Below, one piece after another: positions 15,478 through 24,216 of a stretch of DNA of 64,000 nt. The translations under genes were made by a program, and so were the position numbers. A model generated the notes under the pieces. It saw only the letters and a list, made by a program, of their open reading frames with translations. It was not told the origin of the DNA and made no database searches. This DNA is from Crocinitomicaceae bacterium (GTDB lineage: Bacteria > Bacteroidota > Bacteroidia > Flavobacteriales_D > Crocinitomicaceae): NCBI GenBank assembly GCA_016709005.1, contig JADJEU010000008.1:62001-126000 (forward strand), in the 5' to 3' direction. Within the stretch, counting starts at the first letter, position 1. Each line of letters starts with the position of its first letter.

Positions 15478-16888
15478 AATATTATTCCTTTGTGTTCTGA
15501 TGGCGATCATCAGTACAACACACGCACAGCAAGCGCCGCTCTATAATCAGTATCACATTGCACCACTGATTTATAATCCTTCATACACCGGATTTAATCA
15601 AGGCGTTGACGTGACTTTAATCCGAAATCAGAAGTGGGGGAATTACGGTGAAGGCTTTAATGCAAACAGCCTGAGTGCCGGAACAATTCTTCGTGATGGC
15701 AACAGTGGAATCGGAATTAGTCTTTATAGTGATTACGTTGGGATTACCAGTAAGTTAAACGCACATTTATTGTATTCTTATCGAATCAAATTGGGAGAGG
15801 AAATGAACCTTCGTTTCGGTGTTGGAGCTGGTGTAGTAGATAATAGAATAGACTTCAGTAATATCATTGTAACAGATCCTAATGATCCTGTAGTGATTAC
15901 TGCAATCGGAGATAGAAAAACGATGTTCGATATGAACGTTGGTCTCAATTTTAATTATGCCGATTTAAGAATAGGCGTGAGCATGCCCCAGGTTTTAGGA
16001 AGCAAACTCTTGTATTCAGATAACACTAGCTCATTTTATACGCTTGAGCGACAGCTGGTTTCTAATGTCGGTTACTCGTGGTATATCAATCGTGAAAAAG
16101 GAATATTAATTAATCCAGAGGCTTTGATAATTTATTCATTTGCTGGAGCGCCACTGCATTATTCAGCGAACTTGATGTTTGAACTTGAAAAAATAGCTTG
16201 GATCGGCGTAGGTTATAAAAGCAATTATGCTGTATCGTTCAATTTAGGAGTAAATGTGATTAAGAATCTAAAGTTTGGACTTGCATACGATTACATTATC
16301 AATGACGTCGCAACATATAGTTCTAAACCAAATGCTGAAATAATCCTCAAATATTCGATTCCGCCTCGAGTTCAAAAAGTGGATAACACTGATTTGGAAC
16401 GTAGAATTGCCGAACAAGATCGTGAAATAGATAGCTTAAAAAGTGTGATCATTACCAATGACCAAAATGCAAAAATGCGCATTACGGAGCTTGAGAAAGA
16501 GAATCAGGTATTGAAGGATTCACTTGCCAAATGGCCGAAGGAAGGCGCTGTTCCCCCTGCTACAGTTGACACCTCTGCAACAAGTGATGTAATGATTTCG
16601 AACTCAGGAGACTATTTTGTAGAACTCAATGGTAACGATACACCAAATGGTTATTTTGTAGTAACAGGAGCATTTGCTCAAAAAAGCAATGCAGATGCTT
16701 TGATTCGAAAAATTAAGTCAAAATACCCAAATGCACGCATAATCCTCAATAAGCGAAACAACTTATATTATGTAGTGCTTTATCATTCAACTGAAAAGGG
16801 CGAAGGATTGGCTCAAGCTGATTACAAAGCAAAAAGCAATTTGATCGAAGAAACTTGGGTGTTGAGCTATATTAAGCCTGCAAAATAG
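15470..16888 (+). CDS. PorP/SprF-family outer membrane protein with SPOR-like C-terminal domain
   Basis: A 472-residue protein with a signal peptide (ISTTHAQQ). Residues 20-300 form a PorP/SprF barrel: PLYNQYHIAPLIYNPSYTG and RNQKWGNYGEGF at the start, followed by amphipathic strands. SprF-type proteins are needed to secrete and attach SprB and other type B (CHU_C) cargo. The usual length is about 300-340 residues. Here the barrel is followed by a coiled coil (TDLERRIAEQDREIDSLKS, about 305-360) and a final 80-residue domain (GYFVVTGAFAQKSNADALI... YYVVLYHS) that looks like SPOR, a peptidoglycan-binding fold. The start overlaps the CHU_C gene stop. Barrel assignment is firm; the SPOR call is by pattern only. 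Confidence 0.83.
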   Translation: MIRILFLCVLMAIISTTHAQQAPLYNQYHIAPLIYNPSYTGFNQGVDVTLIRNQKWGNYGEGFNANSLSAGTILRDGNSGIGISLYSDYVGITSKLNAHLLYSYRIKLGEEMNLRFGVGAGVVDNRIDFSNIIVTDPNDPVVITAIGDRKTMFDMNVGLNFNYADLRIGVSMPQVLGSKLLYSDNTSSFYTLERQLVSNVGYSWYINREKGILINPEALIIYSFAGAPLHYSANLMFELEKIAWIGVGYKSNYAVSFNLGVNVIKNLKFGLAYDYIINDVATYSSKPNAEIILKYSIPPRVQKVDNTDLERRIAEQDREIDSLKSVIITNDQNAKMRITELEKENQVLKDSLAKWPKEGAVPPATVDTSATSDVMISNSGDYFVELNGNDTPNGYFVVTGAFAQKSNADALIRKIKSKYPNARIILNKRNNLYYVVLYHSTEKGEGLAQADYKAKSNLIEETWVLSYIKPAK

Positions 16889-17015
16889 CAACCGCTCGTT
16901 TTTTTGCCTAATTTGATACAACTTGGATATTACTAGTTTCAATGTTCAAAACAAAAGTTTAATTAGTAAGGCAACCCCTAGGAATGCATAACGTCTAAAA
17001 ACAAAACCCAAACAT

Positions 17016-17441
17016 ATGCGAAGTATTATTGTACTCCTCTATTTATTCGGAATCAATTCATTTTCAATAGGTCAGGCGCAGAAAGAGTGGACGCTCTATA
17101 AGTCTATTCAAGGCGTGAATGTTTCATTTCAGGAAATGAATTACTCAACAAATGATGCACCTGCTCAAGTTGCATATATTATTAAGTTTGAAAACACGAC
17201 CAATCAAAGTCTAACCATTTCATGGGATCTGGCAGTTTGGTATAACAACGAAAAGCTCAGTCATGATGTTTCTGAAGGTGAAAATCATTATGTAATAGAT
17301 CTTCTACCGAATCAAACAGTGTTGGGAGACTGCTCAACGCCTTTCGGTGCACTCTACATATTTAAAGACTTCATAACCTATGTTAGCCCTACCAAGCTTA
17401 CTAAGTTCGAATTCGAGAATCTTCAAGTAGCAATAAAATAA
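17016..17441 (+). CDS. Small secreted protein of unknown function in the surface locus
   Basis: A 141-residue protein with a signal peptide (LLYLFGINSFSIGQA) and no family I recognise. The mature part is predicted mostly beta (VNVSFQEMNYSTNDAPAQVAYIIKFENTTNQSLTISWDLAVWYN), like a single Ig-type or C2-like sandwich. It ends with FEFENLQVAIK and has no CHU_C or type A tail, so it is probably periplasmic. It sits between the SprF-like gene and the giant SprB-like gene, 21 bases before the latter, suggesting a role in the same export or attachment process. That role is inference. Confidence 0.6.
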   Translation: MRSIIVLLYLFGINSFSIGQAQKEWTLYKSIQGVNVSFQEMNYSTNDAPAQVAYIIKFENTTNQSLTISWDLAVWYNNEKLSHDVSEGENHYVIDLLPNQTVLGDCSTPFGALYIFKDFITYVSPTKLTKFEFENLQVAIK

Positions 17442-17462
17442 TTGACATAAACCCAAACTGTC

Positions 17463-20400
17463 ATGAAAAATTTAAAACATATAATCATAGCGCTTGCGAT
17501 TTTTGGCTCTCAGAGTCTTATTGCACAGACAATCACTGTTGGCGCATCTCCTATTAACTTGCCTTGTGGTGGAGGAAACGTCAATCTAACTGCACTTGGG
17601 AATTCTTCTGTACCGGTTTTCGGTGACAATTTCAATATAGGGGCGGTTGCTCCTGGCTGGCTGGCTTCACCAGCTGCTCAGTTCAATAACCCATGTGGAG
17701 CATCGGTAGACGGAACACCTTATCTGTGGATGGGAGCATCAACAGCTGCGCCTAGAACCATGCAAACTGCGTCAGTGAATGTAGCATGCGGAGGTCAGGT
17801 TTGTTTTGATTTTAAATTTATGTGTGAGTCATGTGGCGATGCCTCTCCATGTGAAGGTGCAGATTTGTACAACGAAGGAGTTAGTCTCCAGTGGTCGACA
17901 AATGGTGGAGCAACTTGGACAGATATGGCATACTTTGCACCAAACGGTAACTTGCTCGGAGCTTATCCTGGAGCTGTTACTAATCCATGGGCAACAGGAG
18001 CTACAAATTTTACAACTTGGCATAATTACTGCTTCACAATTCCCGCTGCAGCGTATAGTGCAAATACGATGTTTCGGCTTCGTCAATGGGGATCTTCAGG
18101 AGCAACCTTTGATCACTGGGGAATAGATAATTTTTACGTTTATGCGACGCCGTGCACTCCATTTTATTATGATTGGGCACACATTCCAGGTTTTCCGGAT
18201 GCTCAAAACGTAACGGCTAACGTTACAACTACAACAACATTCACTTGCTGTTATACTAATGGTACTTTGTCTGCATGTCAAAGTGTTACCGTTAACGTAG
18301 CAACATTACCTGCACCAACAGTTACAGTTGTGAATGAAACGTGTGCCGGGCAAAATAATGGTTCCGTTACCATCAACAATCCAGTTGGTGCCGGTCCTTA
18401 CACTGTTAGTATTACTGGCCCCGTCAGTGCTAATGTGGTCGAGGCTAATACAGCCCCTGCTGTAGCGTCATTTACCAATCTTCCGGACGGCGTTTATACC
18501 TACACGGTTCTTTCCACTACTGGTTGTACATTAACAGGTACATTCACCGTCAATCCAGGTATTGTTTGTTGCACAACTACAGCGACGTCAACACCAGCAG
18601 TATGTTTTGGCGGAGCTACTGGAACTGCAACAGCAAATCCTTCCGGCGGTGTACCGGCCTATACTTATCAATGGTTCAACTCAGCAATGGTTCCGATAGG
18701 TCAAACCACCCAAACAGCAAGTGGATTAGTCGCTGGGACTTATAATGTTACCGTTACAGACGCTACTGGATGTCAGGCGACAACTTCGATTGTTGTTGGC
18801 CAGCCTGCTGCTGCCTTAAACGCTACGGCAACGTTTGTAGCTCCGTCTTGCTTTGGCGGTTGCAACGGCTCTATTACCGTAAATGCCCCTACAGGCGGAA
18901 CAGCTCCTTACCAGTATTCAATTAATGGCGGTGCATATCAAGTCGGCGCTACATTTAGTGGACTTTGTCAGGGGACCTATAACATTTCGGTTCGCGATGC
19001 TAACCTGTGCACATTCCCTATAGTGGTAAACGTTACGGAACCAACTGATGTGACTCTTGCTCAGACTGCTATAGCGCCTGCTACCTGCGGCTTGAATAAT
19101 GGATCTGTAACCGTTCTTGCTTCTGGAGGAGGTGCAGCTTATACTTATACTTTAGGTGCAGCGAGTAACTCTACTGGTGTTTTTTCTAGTCTTGCGCCTG
19201 GTGGCTATACTGTTACTGTTACTAACACAGCCGGTTGTACTGAGACTTTACCAATAACTATTCTAGCTTCTCCTGGACCAGTGCCGTTTATTGATGTTCA
19301 AAATAACGTTGCTTGTGCTGGTGCTTTGACAGGATCGGTTTCAATTGGTGTTACTGGAGGGACGGCGCCTTTAACTTATTCAATCGATATTGCGGGAGCA
19401 ACACCACCATCGGCGTTCCAGGCTAGCAACACATTTAATAGTGTCATCGCAGGTACCCACGTAATAACTGTTCAAGATGCGAATGGCTGTCAAGGAACTG
19501 TCAATGTAACCATTACACAACCTACACCGCTAAGTTTTACAAGTGCTGTCGTGAATGCAACTTGTAATGGTGTTTGTGACGGACAGATTACTGTTACCGC
19601 TTCAAATGCAACTCCTCCATATGAATATAGCTCAAATAACGGTTTGACTTTTCAAGCATCTAACATTTTGACAGGCCTCTGCGCTGGTAATATTAATGTG
19701 GTTGTGAGAGATGATAACGGTTGTCTTGCAAATGCGGTAGTTGCAGTAACGCAGCCTCCGGTTTTAACTTTGGCAAATACTTTTGTGAATCCAGAATGCT
19801 ATCAAACCCCGACAGGTGAAATTGCATTTACACCTGCTGGTGGAACTCCGGGCTACACTTTTAGTGTTGATAATGGAACTACATTTGTCGGAACAAGCCC
19901 TGTAACAGGTCTAATGGCTGGAGTTTATGACGTTATGGTGGAAGATGCACAAGGCTGTCAAACTGCTGCACAAGTAACACTTACTGATCCACCTCCTTTC
20001 ACATTTAACTTCATTGCAAATAACCCTTCTAACTGCGGTGCGAATGATGGAAGTTTTGAAATTATTGCTGATAATGGAGTCGCTCCTTATTTCTATTCGA
20101 TCGACGGTGGTGTTACCATTCAAGTTAACAACGGATTCTTTGGTACCCTCTTCTCTGGCTTGTATAACTTGGTTGTTGAAGATGGAAATGGATGCATTGA
20201 CTCAATCTATTCTGCTTTATCTGACAACATCATGATTACTCAAGTTGATTTTGTACAAGATGCAACCTGCTTCAATAGTGCTACTGGTTTAGGTATCGTA
20301 TCTCAAACTTTTGGTGCAGCTCCTTTCACTTATACTTTAACACCTGGTGGTGTTGTTAATGGAAGTGGTGTTTTCCCTGGTCTAACTGCCGATACCTATT

Positions 20401-23400
20401 ATGTTACGATTCAAGATGGTGGATTATGCATCGGAATTCAGCAGTTTATTATTAACCATCCTGATTCTATTTTATTCACTCCGACACCAACTGAAGTCAC
20501 TTGTAATGGTGGGGCAGACGGAGAAATAACTATCTCTGGTGTGACTGGTGGTAGTGGGCTAGGTTATCAATACTCGATAGATGGTGGTGTCACTTATCAA
20601 GCTAGCCCAACATTTACAGGCCTGACCGCTGGAACTTATGTTTGTTTCGTAATGGATGGAAATGGTTGCTTGGGTCAAGAAACGATAGTAGTAGATGAAC
20701 CTGTTCCTTTTAACGTTGTAGTTAATGCTACGGATTTAACGTGTAACGGAAACAACTCTGGTTTTGTACAGATAGTAGCTGCAGGTTCTAACCCGGGTGC
20801 TTACAATTATCAGTTAGGAGTAACCAATAACGCTAGTGGTGTTTTTGCAGGCCTTGCGGCGAATCTTTACAACATCACTGTTACAGATGTTCTTGGTTGT
20901 ACTTTCAACACCACGGTGACACTTACTGAACCAACATTACTCACTGCTTCTTATGTCTTGACTGATGCTTCTTGCGCCGGAGTGTGCAATGGTACAGTTC
21001 AAGTTAATGCGGCGGGAGGTACAGCTCCATACATGTATAGTAGTAATGGTGGAACAACCTTGACTTCTGGCTCTTTATTGACTGGTCTATGTGCCGGGTC
21101 ACATAATATCTATGTAATTGATGATAATAACTGTAGTGTTGTATCGCCTCAGCCTATTTCAGAAGCTTCTTTAATGACTATGACATTTGTTACCAATCCT
21201 TCAACTTGTGGATTGAATAATGGAGATCTGACTATTAATGCCAATAACGGTACTCCTGGTTATGAGTATTCTATCAATAATGGTAGTACTTTCCAGATTC
21301 CAAATCTTTTTGCTGGCTTAGCCGCTGGAAATTATTTCGTTGTTCTAGAAGACAATAATGGTTGCCAGATATCTGACGTTATTGCGATTACTGCCGATGC
21401 TGTTCCAGTGATTAATAATATAGTTGCTGTTGATCCTACGTGTTTCGGTAATGCTGATGGTACAATCACGATCACTTCTGGTGCTGGTGTTGGTGCTCAT
21501 CAGTACAGCATCAATGGTGGAGCGTTTCAGGCATCGAATGTCTTTTCAGGACTAACAGCTGGCGCATATACTGTAGTTGTTCAGGATGCAAATTTATGTC
21601 AGGCAACGACTGTCGTTAATCTTGTTGATCCGGCTTTACTTACTTACAGTGCAACTTCTACTGATCTGCTTTGTAACGGTGATCTTTCTGGAGGGCTTGT
21701 GCTGACCGCTGCTGGCGGAACGACACCTTATTTATACTCAATAGATAATGGTGCAACAACCCAAGCTGGTGGAACTTTTAGCTTTATTGCTGCAGGTAAT
21801 TATAATGTTATCGTTACTGACGCTCAGAATTGCCAGGCTATAGGTGTTGAACCAGTTATTGAACCTACCGCCCTTTCATTTACAAGTGTGACTGTATTCC
21901 ATCCTAGTTGCTACGACGAATGCGACGGTGAAATTGTTGCAGTTGTTGCTGGAGGTACTGTGCCATACTTTTATGTTTGGTCCGGCGGTCTTGTAGGTTC
22001 TTCCGGTACAGCGGCAGGAGTTTGTGATGGATCCTACAACCTAACCGTAGTAGATGACAACGGCTGCCAGATAAATCAGTCTGGAATATTAGTAACTGAG
22101 CCAGTTCCGGTTCCAATTACAAGCGTTGTACCGCAAAATCTGGCTTGTTTTGGAGATGGCTCCGGTGAAATTACTATTACAGCACCTACAGCAAATGAGT
22201 TCAGTATTGACAATGGAGCAACTTTTCAACTGTTTGATAACTACTTCGATAGCTTAGCAGCAGGTGATTACATAATCATCGTTCGGGATCCAAATGGTTG
22301 CGAATCACAATCAAACGCGACTATTACTGAGCCGCCTTTGTTTTACTCAGTCGCACCATCGAACTGGTTTGGATGTTTCGGCGCAGAGGTGTTTGTGCAA
22401 GCATTTTCGAATGGAGGTACACCGCCTTATACCTACAACTGGACAAATAATTTAGATGCAACTGTTGAGACTACGGAGTTCTTCAGTTACATAATCAACC
22501 AGCCCGCTCCTGGTGTCGACTTTACTTTACTTGCTACCGATGCAATGGGCTGTACATCTACAATCACATATAACGTTATGTCTTCACCACCTTTGATTGG
22601 AGCAGCTGGTAACGATACAACTATTTGCCTCGATGGAACTGCTACTTTATATGCCAGCGCAAGCCAAGGTGAATTAATCGACTTTGGTTCCTATTTAGGT
22701 TATGCTTTTGAGTGGAATACTGGTATACCAGGTGATACACTCCAAACAGCAACCGTAAGTCCGACTGTACCGACAGAATATATTGTAACCATTACGGATG
22801 CTTGCGGACAAGTTATAGAAGACACTATGATGGTCAATCTTTATGCTGATCCAATACCGGATGTTGTTGGTGGTGGTAACGGATGTTTGCCAGAGTTAAT
22901 GACTTTTACAAATCCGAGTTATTTATCGGGATCATGTGTTTGGAATTTTGGTGATGGAACTACATCATCGGATTGCGGCAATACCTCACATTTGTATGAT
23001 CAGACAGGTTGTTTCGACGTGACGTTGACAATGACTTCAATTGAAGGTTGTGTGGAATCAATGGTTTATGACGACTTAGTGTGTATCAACCCGCTTCCGG
23101 AAGCTGGCTTTTATTGGTCTCCTCACAGTCCTTCAGTATTAGATCCAACCATTACAATTATCAACTATGCAGAAAACACCGAGTTTTATGAGTATAACTT
23201 TGGTGGGGTAGGAGTGTCATTTGAAGAAGCACCAACATTTACCTTTCCTTCTACCGATGAAGAAGCAACTTATTTGGTCTGTCAGTACGTGACTTCAGCG
23301 GATGGCTGCAAGGACACACTTTGTCAGGAAATTATTGTACATGAAGAGGTGATTTTCTACGTGCCAAACGTGTTTACACCAGATGGAGATCCGCATAATC

Positions 23401-23636
23401 AGACTTTCAAGCCTGTAATTACAACAGGTATTGATATGTACAACTACCATCTGACCGTATTTAATCGCTGGGGAGAAATTGTTTTCGAATCGTATAATTA
23501 CGAGTTTGGTTGGGATGGAACATACGGAGATCAGGGTCTTGTGGAAGATGGGGTTTATGTTTGGCAAATCGAATTTGGAGAAAAATTGACGGATAAACGT
23601 CAGACGCATCGAGGGCATGTAACAGTCCTTAAATAA
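17463..23636 (+). CDS. Giant SprB-like adhesin with CHU_C sorting domain
   Basis: A 2057-residue surface protein. The signal peptide ends at SLIAQ (about residue 22). Residues 30-260 form a beta domain containing Cys-rich CESCGDASPCEG and a TFDHWGIDNFYVYA end, like reelin-type or jelly-roll modules. About 18 SprB-type repeats of 80-95 residues follow, each starting near a C-x-G-x(2-4)-G motif and ending D-x-x-G-C; examples begin at SCFGGCNGSITV, TCNGVCDGQITV and TCFGNADGTITI. Then come an Ig-like domain (NDTTICLDGTATLYA), a PKD-type domain (CVWNFGDGTTSS) and the CHU_C domain (VPNVFTPDGDPHNQTF... VFNRWGEIVFES). SprB is the mobile adhesin of gliding flavobacteria and such proteins leave through the T9SS. 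Gliding itself cannot be inferred from this gene alone. Confidence 0.9.
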   Translation: MKNLKHIIIALAIFGSQSLIAQTITVGASPINLPCGGGNVNLTALGNSSVPVFGDNFNIGAVAPGWLASPAAQFNNPCGASVDGTPYLWMGASTAAPRTMQTASVNVACGGQVCFDFKFMCESCGDASPCEGADLYNEGVSLQWSTNGGATWTDMAYFAPNGNLLGAYPGAVTNPWATGATNFTTWHNYCFTIPAAAYSANTMFRLRQWGSSGATFDHWGIDNFYVYATPCTPFYYDWAHIPGFPDAQNVTANVTTTTTFTCCYTNGTLSACQSVTVNVATLPAPTVTVVNETCAGQNNGSVTINNPVGAGPYTVSITGPVSANVVEANTAPAVASFTNLPDGVYTYTVLSTTGCTLTGTFTVNPGIVCCTTTATSTPAVCFGGATGTATANPSGGVPAYTYQWFNSAMVPIGQTTQTASGLVAGTYNVTVTDATGCQATTSIVVGQPAAALNATATFVAPSCFGGCNGSITVNAPTGGTAPYQYSINGGAYQVGATFSGLCQGTYNISVRDANLCTFPIVVNVTEPTDVTLAQTAIAPATCGLNNGSVTVLASGGGAAYTYTLGAASNSTGVFSSLAPGGYTVTVTNTAGCTETLPITILASPGPVPFIDVQNNVACAGALTGSVSIGVTGGTAPLTYSIDIAGATPPSAFQASNTFNSVIAGTHVITVQDANGCQGTVNVTITQPTPLSFTSAVVNATCNGVCDGQITVTASNATPPYEYSSNNGLTFQASNILTGLCAGNINVVVRDDNGCLANAVVAVTQPPVLTLANTFVNPECYQTPTGEIAFTPAGGTPGYTFSVDNGTTFVGTSPVTGLMAGVYDVMVEDAQGCQTAAQVTLTDPPPFTFNFIANNPSNCGANDGSFEIIADNGVAPYFYSIDGGVTIQVNNGFFGTLFSGLYNLVVEDGNGCIDSIYSALSDNIMITQVDFVQDATCFNSATGLGIVSQTFGAAPFTYTLTPGGVVNGSGVFPGLTADTYYVTIQDGGLCIGIQQFIINHPDSILFTPTPTEVTCNGGADGEITISGVTGGSGLGYQYSIDGGVTYQASPTFTGLTAGTYVCFVMDGNGCLGQETIVVDEPVPFNVVVNATDLTCNGNNSGFVQIVAAGSNPGAYNYQLGVTNNASGVFAGLAANLYNITVTDVLGCTFNTTVTLTEPTLLTASYVLTDASCAGVCNGTVQVNAAGGTAPYMYSSNGGTTLTSGSLLTGLCAGSHNIYVIDDNNCSVVSPQPISEASLMTMTFVTNPSTCGLNNGDLTINANNGTPGYEYSINNGSTFQIPNLFAGLAAGNYFVVLEDNNGCQISDVIAITADAVPVINNIVAVDPTCFGNADGTITITSGAGVGAHQYSINGGAFQASNVFSGLTAGAYTVVVQDANLCQATTVVNLVDPALLTYSATSTDLLCNGDLSGGLVLTAAGGTTPYLYSIDNGATTQAGGTFSFIAAGNYNVIVTDAQNCQAIGVEPVIEPTALSFTSVTVFHPSCYDECDGEIVAVVAGGTVPYFYVWSGGLVGSSGTAAGVCDGSYNLTVVDDNGCQINQSGILVTEPVPVPITSVVPQNLACFGDGSGEITITAPTANEFSIDNGATFQLFDNYFDSLAAGDYIIIVRDPNGCESQSNATITEPPLFYSVAPSNWFGCFGAEVFVQAFSNGGTPPYTYNWTNNLDATVETTEFFSYIINQPAPGVDFTLLATDAMGCTSTITYNVMSSPPLIGAAGNDTTICLDGTATLYASASQGELIDFGSYLGYAFEWNTGIPGDTLQTATVSPTVPTEYIVTITDACGQVIEDTMMVNLYADPIPDVVGGGNGCLPELMTFTNPSYLSGSCVWNFGDGTTSSDCGNTSHLYDQTGCFDVTLTMTSIEGCVESMVYDDLVCINPLPEAGFYWSPHSPSVLDPTITIINYAENTEFYEYNFGGVGVSFEEAPTFTFPSTDEEATYLVCQYVTSADGCKDTLCQEIIVHEEVIFYVPNVFTPDGDPHNQTFKPVITTGIDMYNYHLTVFNRWGEIVFESYNYEFGWDGTYGDQGLVEDGVYVWQIEFGEKLTDKRQTHRGHVTVLK

Positions 23637-23640
23637 CTAA

Positions 23641-23682
23641 GCAAATGCCCGTTTCACAAGAACGGGCATTTGTTTCTTTATG
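23641..23682 (+). terminator. Intrinsic terminator of the SprB-like operon
   Basis: AAATGCCCGTT, a seven-base loop, AACGGGCATTT, then a T-rich tail, directly after the adhesin stop codon. Confidence 0.85.
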
Positions 23683-23723
23683 TCTATTTCAAACCTTTTA
23701 GAAAATTTTGCGTATCTTAGATT

Positions 23724-24185
23724 ATGAAACTTTACTCTTTAGCATTATTTTTCCTTGCGGCGAGTTCAAAAAATGTGAGCGGTCAGGATCTTTTTTTAAT
23801 TTCTGGAGGAGGTACTCATTCCTCTGGTTCAGGTGGAAGTGTAAGCTGGTCAATTGGTGAAGTAGTGATTCAAACTGCAACTAGTTCTGGCAATCATGTT
23901 ACACAAGGATTTCATCAAGGAAATATTTATGTTGTGGGAATTGAAGAATTGGTTGAAATTGCCGTCTCAGTTTACCCGAACCCAACAAGTGAATCGGTGA
24001 CTATTCAGATTTCCGAACCGGTTAACGTATCGATTTATGATATGTCTGGTCGACTCGTTGGAACTCACACCTTGGCCGATGCCATTAACTCGATTGATGT
24101 AACCTCATTTAGCCGAGGCACGTACAATATGATTTTTGAACGGAAAGGTTCTGAAACGCGAAATGTTAAACTTATCGTATTATAA
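23724..24185 (+). CDS. Secreted protein with T9SS type A sorting domain
   Basis: A 153-residue protein with signal peptide (FFLAASSKNVSGQ). A short Gly/Ser-rich segment (LISGGGTHSSGSGGSVSWSI) leads to a GEVVIQTATSSGNHVTQGFHQ motif often seen just before sorting tails. The last 80 residues form a Por_Secre_tail (type A) domain: VYPNPTSESVTIQI, VSIYDMSGRLVG, and FSRGTYNMIFE near the end. There is essentially no cargo domain, so this is almost a bare sorting tail. A near-consensus box TATCTTAG lies four bases before the ATG. The function is unknown. Confidence 0.8.
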   Translation: MKLYSLALFFLAASSKNVSGQDLFLISGGGTHSSGSGGSVSWSIGEVVIQTATSSGNHVTQGFHQGNIYVVGIEELVEIAVSVYPNPTSESVTIQISEPVNVSIYDMSGRLVGTHTLADAINSIDVTSFSRGTYNMIFERKGSETRNVKLIVL

Positions 24186-24216
24186 GAATATAGAATACCA
24201 TTTTAAAACCCAGATT

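Noticed and set aside
19911..22116. Opposite-strand ORFs inside the giant adhesin
   Set aside because: They are frame shadows of a repetitive coding sequence with no family features.
24136..24216. Longer start for the Lcl-domain protein at 24136
   Set aside because: It lies inside the preceding gene in another frame and lacks a signal peptide; the ATG at 24217 begins one.
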